A stretch of DNA of 64,000 nucleotides. Source: JBIYSM02 sp044759095. Its GTDB lineage: Bacteria > Bacillota > Bacilli > Brevibacillales > Brevibacillaceae. The notes below the pieces were generated by a model. That model saw only the letters and a list, made by a program, of their open reading frames with translations. It was not told where the DNA came from and did no database searches. The translations under genes and the position numbers were made by a program. This document shows, piece after piece, positions 62,276 through 64,000 of this stretch; within the stretch, counting starts at the first letter, position 1, and the number at the start of each line of letters is the position of its first letter. The DNA is taken from assembly GCF_044759095.2 (NCBI RefSeq), contig NZ_JBIYSM020000017.1:14379-78378 (forward strand), written 5' to 3'.

Positions 62276-63847
62276 TTATACGCGAATGGCTGCCTTGTTC
62301 TGCGCAAGGCTCCATTCTTCCACGTTCCATATCTTCGTAACCCAATCCTCATAAAACTCCGGTTCATGGCAGACGAGCAGCACCGTACCCTTAAACTCCT
62401 TCAGGGCACGCTTCAGCTCTTCCTTTGCCACCACATCCAGGTGGTTGGTCGGTTCGTCAAACACCAGCCAGTTGCTCTCGCGCTGCAGCAGTTTGCAGAG
62501 ACGAACTTTTGCCTGCTCTCCACCGGACAATGCGGTCATGGAGCGGTTGATGTGCTCGTTTTTCAAGCCGCAGCGGGCCAAGGCGCCCCGCACTTCATGG
62601 TTGTTCAGATGCGGGAACTCGTTCCACACTTCTTCCAGTGCCGTAATCGGTTTGGCCTTTACCTCCTGCTCGAAGTATGCAGGATAGAGGAAATCGCCCC
62701 GTTCCAGCTTGCCGCTGAGCGGCGGGATCAGGCCCAGGATGGTCTTTAACAGGGTGGATTTCCCCACACCGTTCATCCCCACGACGGCCACCTTGTCGCC
62801 GCGCTCCAGGCTGACGGTCAGCTTGGGCATCAGCGGGTGGGTGTAGCCGATTTCCAGGTTTTCCGCCTCGAAAACAAAGCGGCTGCTGGCTCGTGCTTCC
62901 TTAAAAATAAAGGTCGGTTTGGGGGCCGTCTCCGGTTTGTCAATCCGTTCCATCCTGTCCAGCTGTTTCTGGCGGCTTTTCGCACGGCCGGTTGTAGACG
63001 CACGCGCCTTGTTTCGGGCGATGAAGTCTTCCATCCGGGCAATCTCTTCCTGCTGTTTCTCGTAGGCGTCGAAGTGCTGGGAGCGCTTCATTTCCGCTTG
63101 TGCCAGGAACGATTCATAGTTGCCTGTATATCGCGTCAATTTGGTAAATTCCAGGTGGTAAATCACATTCACGACTTCGTTCATGAACGACGTGTCGTGG
63201 GAAATAAGGATGAAGGCGTATGGATACTCCTTCAGGTAATTTTTCAGCCAGCTGATATGCTCATCGTCAAGATAGTTCGTCGGCTCGTCCAAAAGCAATA
63301 CAGTCGGCTTTTCCAACAGGAGCTTGGCCAGCAGCACTTTGGTGCGCTGTCCGCCGGAGAGAGAGGACACGTCCCGATCCAGACCGATCGCGCTTAAACC
63401 GAGGGCGTTTGCAATCTCCTCCACTTTGGCGTCGATGAGGTAAAAGCCGCTCGCATCCAGGCGGTCCTGGATTTCCCCCATGCGCTCCAGCAGCTCCTCA
63501 AGCTCTTCAGGAGTGGCATCCGCCATCCTTTCTGCAATCTGCATATTCTCCGCTTCCAGCTCCAGTAGCGGTAAAAAAGCATCCTTTAACACGTCGCGGA
63601 TGGTTTTACCCGGCTGCAGCTTGGTGTGCTGATCGAGATAGCCGTACTGCACTTTCGGCATCCATTCGATTCGGCCGTGATCCGGGATCAACTGTCCGGT
63701 CAGAATCCCCATCATGGTAGATTTGCCTGTCCCGTTGGCTCCGACCAACCCTACCCGTTCACCGGGCTGCAGGCGGAACGAGACGTCGCGAAACAATATG
63801 CGGTCACCGAATCCGTGCGCGAGATCCTCTACAATTAATACACTCAT
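62276..63847 (-). CDS. ABC-F family ribosome-associated ATPase
   Basis: 523 residues, two ABC domains and no membrane segment, the layout of ABC-F proteins that act at the ribosomal E site to relieve stalls or protect against antibiotics. Walker A motifs GLVGANGTGKSTM (about 33-45) and VVGMNGVGKSTLL; signatures SSLSGGQRTKVLLAKLLLEK and TALSGGEQAKVRLCKLLQ; Walker B with catalytic Glu VLLLDEPTNYLD and WLVFDEPTNHLD. The inter-domain linker (about 240-320) holds a long coiled coil. It resembles B. subtilis YkpA most by length and order. GGGAGG lies 6 nt before the ATG at 63847. Confidence 0.9.
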   Translation of the reverse strand: MSVLIVEDLAHGFGDRILFRDVSFRLQPGERVGLVGANGTGKSTMMGILTGQLIPDHGRIEWMPKVQYGYLDQHTKLQPGKTIRDVLKDAFLPLLELEAENMQIAERMADATPEELEELLERMGEIQDRLDASGFYLIDAKVEEIANALGLSAIGLDRDVSSLSGGQRTKVLLAKLLLEKPTVLLLDEPTNYLDDEHISWLKNYLKEYPYAFILISHDTSFMNEVVNVIYHLEFTKLTRYTGNYESFLAQAEMKRSQHFDAYEKQQEEIARMEDFIARNKARASTTGRAKSRQKQLDRMERIDKPETAPKPTFIFKEARASSRFVFEAENLEIGYTHPLMPKLTVSLERGDKVAVVGMNGVGKSTLLKTILGLIPPLSGKLERGDFLYPAYFEQEVKAKPITALEEVWNEFPHLNNHEVRGALARCGLKNEHINRSMTALSGGEQAKVRLCKLLQRESNWLVFDEPTNHLDVVAKEELKRALKEFKGTVLLVCHEPEFYEDWVTKIWNVEEWSLAQNKAAIRV

Positions 63848-63929
63848 GTATATCCTCCCTGTCTGTGCATACCCTCCATTTTAACGGATGCGTGCCTCAG
63901 AGCTCAACCCTTTCAAAAAAAGCTGTTAT

Positions 63930-64000
63930 TGTTCTGTGATATTGTCACTGTGTAACTGTTCTATGAAAATGTCACCATGGGACAGGAGATAATCACATTG
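63930..64000. mobile_element. Possible left end of an insertion sequence, running off the window
   Basis: Two 19-bp direct repeats TGTTCTGTGATATTGTCAC (63930-63948) and TGTTCTATGAAAATGTCAC (63957-63975) differ at four positions and stand 27 bp apart. Subterminal repeats of this shape are seen at ends of IS21- and IS1202-like elements. An ATG follows at 63977 (MGQEIITL...) but the frame runs out of the window; AGGAG at 63984 may instead serve a start further on. The assignment is tentative. Confidence 0.4.

Overview
The window looks like chromosome of a moderately GC-rich, endospore-forming Firmicute. The mix of Bacillales-type genes (YtpQ/DUF1444, YfhH, YppC/DUF2515, DUF3900, YflT, a SpoVK-like AAA ATPase, a SleB/CwlJ-type spore hydrolase), AGGAGG-type ribosome binding sites and a complete reductive pyrimidine pathway fits Brevibacillus or a close relative in Paenibacillaceae. 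This placement is inferred from gene content; no rRNA is present to confirm it. No tRNA, rRNA, CRISPR array or prophage was seen.

Layout. 1-3.3 kb: start of a DcuS/CitA-type sensor kinase (cut by the window edge), divergent from a UbiD-family decarboxylase. 3.7-5.2 kb: an NCS1 nucleobase transporter. 5.2-9.7 kb: small genes, a lone CheW, an L,D-transpeptidase, a chemoreceptor and an ADP-ribosyltransferase-like protein. 9.7-21.2 kb: reductive pyrimidine catabolism on the minus strand (PreT, PreA, dihydropyrimidinase, beta-ureidopropionase, then omega-aminotransferase and CoA-acylating semialdehyde dehydrogenase). A 15-18 kb patch of unrelated small genes and a MITE-like element splits it, and a divergent PucR-type regulator follows it at 21.3 kb. 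With the transporter these genes would import uracil or thymine and convert it to acetyl-CoA or propionyl-CoA, releasing ammonia and CO2.

23-33.5 kb: a decayed DUF2306 gene, a KP-43-like subtilase, a two-gene acyl-CoA dehydratase/activase-like pair (548 + 1162 residues) and a double-AAA SpoVK-like ATPase. 34-42 kb: topoisomerase IV (parE-parC), a YebC-type regulator, a general stress protein and an orphan PAS-PAS histidine kinase. 42.4-48.3 kb: a tightly overlapping minus-strand operon of ECF sigma factor, beta-propeller membrane protein, large membrane protein, ABC ATPase and ABC permease, which looks like an envelope-stress module. 48.5-64 kb: mostly housekeeping or sporulation-lineage genes (trans-sulfuration enzyme, lipoprotein cyclophilin, cell wall hydrolase, SDR, DUF families, protein kinase, DEAD helicase, NAGPA-domain protein, ABC-F protein), ending in what may be the left end of an insertion sequence.

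The most distinctive non-coding signal is a dispersed repeat of about 80-155 bp, present in four copies (3.3, 18.1, 50.6 and 51.9 kb). Three copies start right after a stop codon, and all four abut a hairpin terminator. Separate signals are a 254-bp MITE-like element with a CTCAG target duplication at 17.2 kb and several small genes of 31-56 codons with clear ribosome binding sites.
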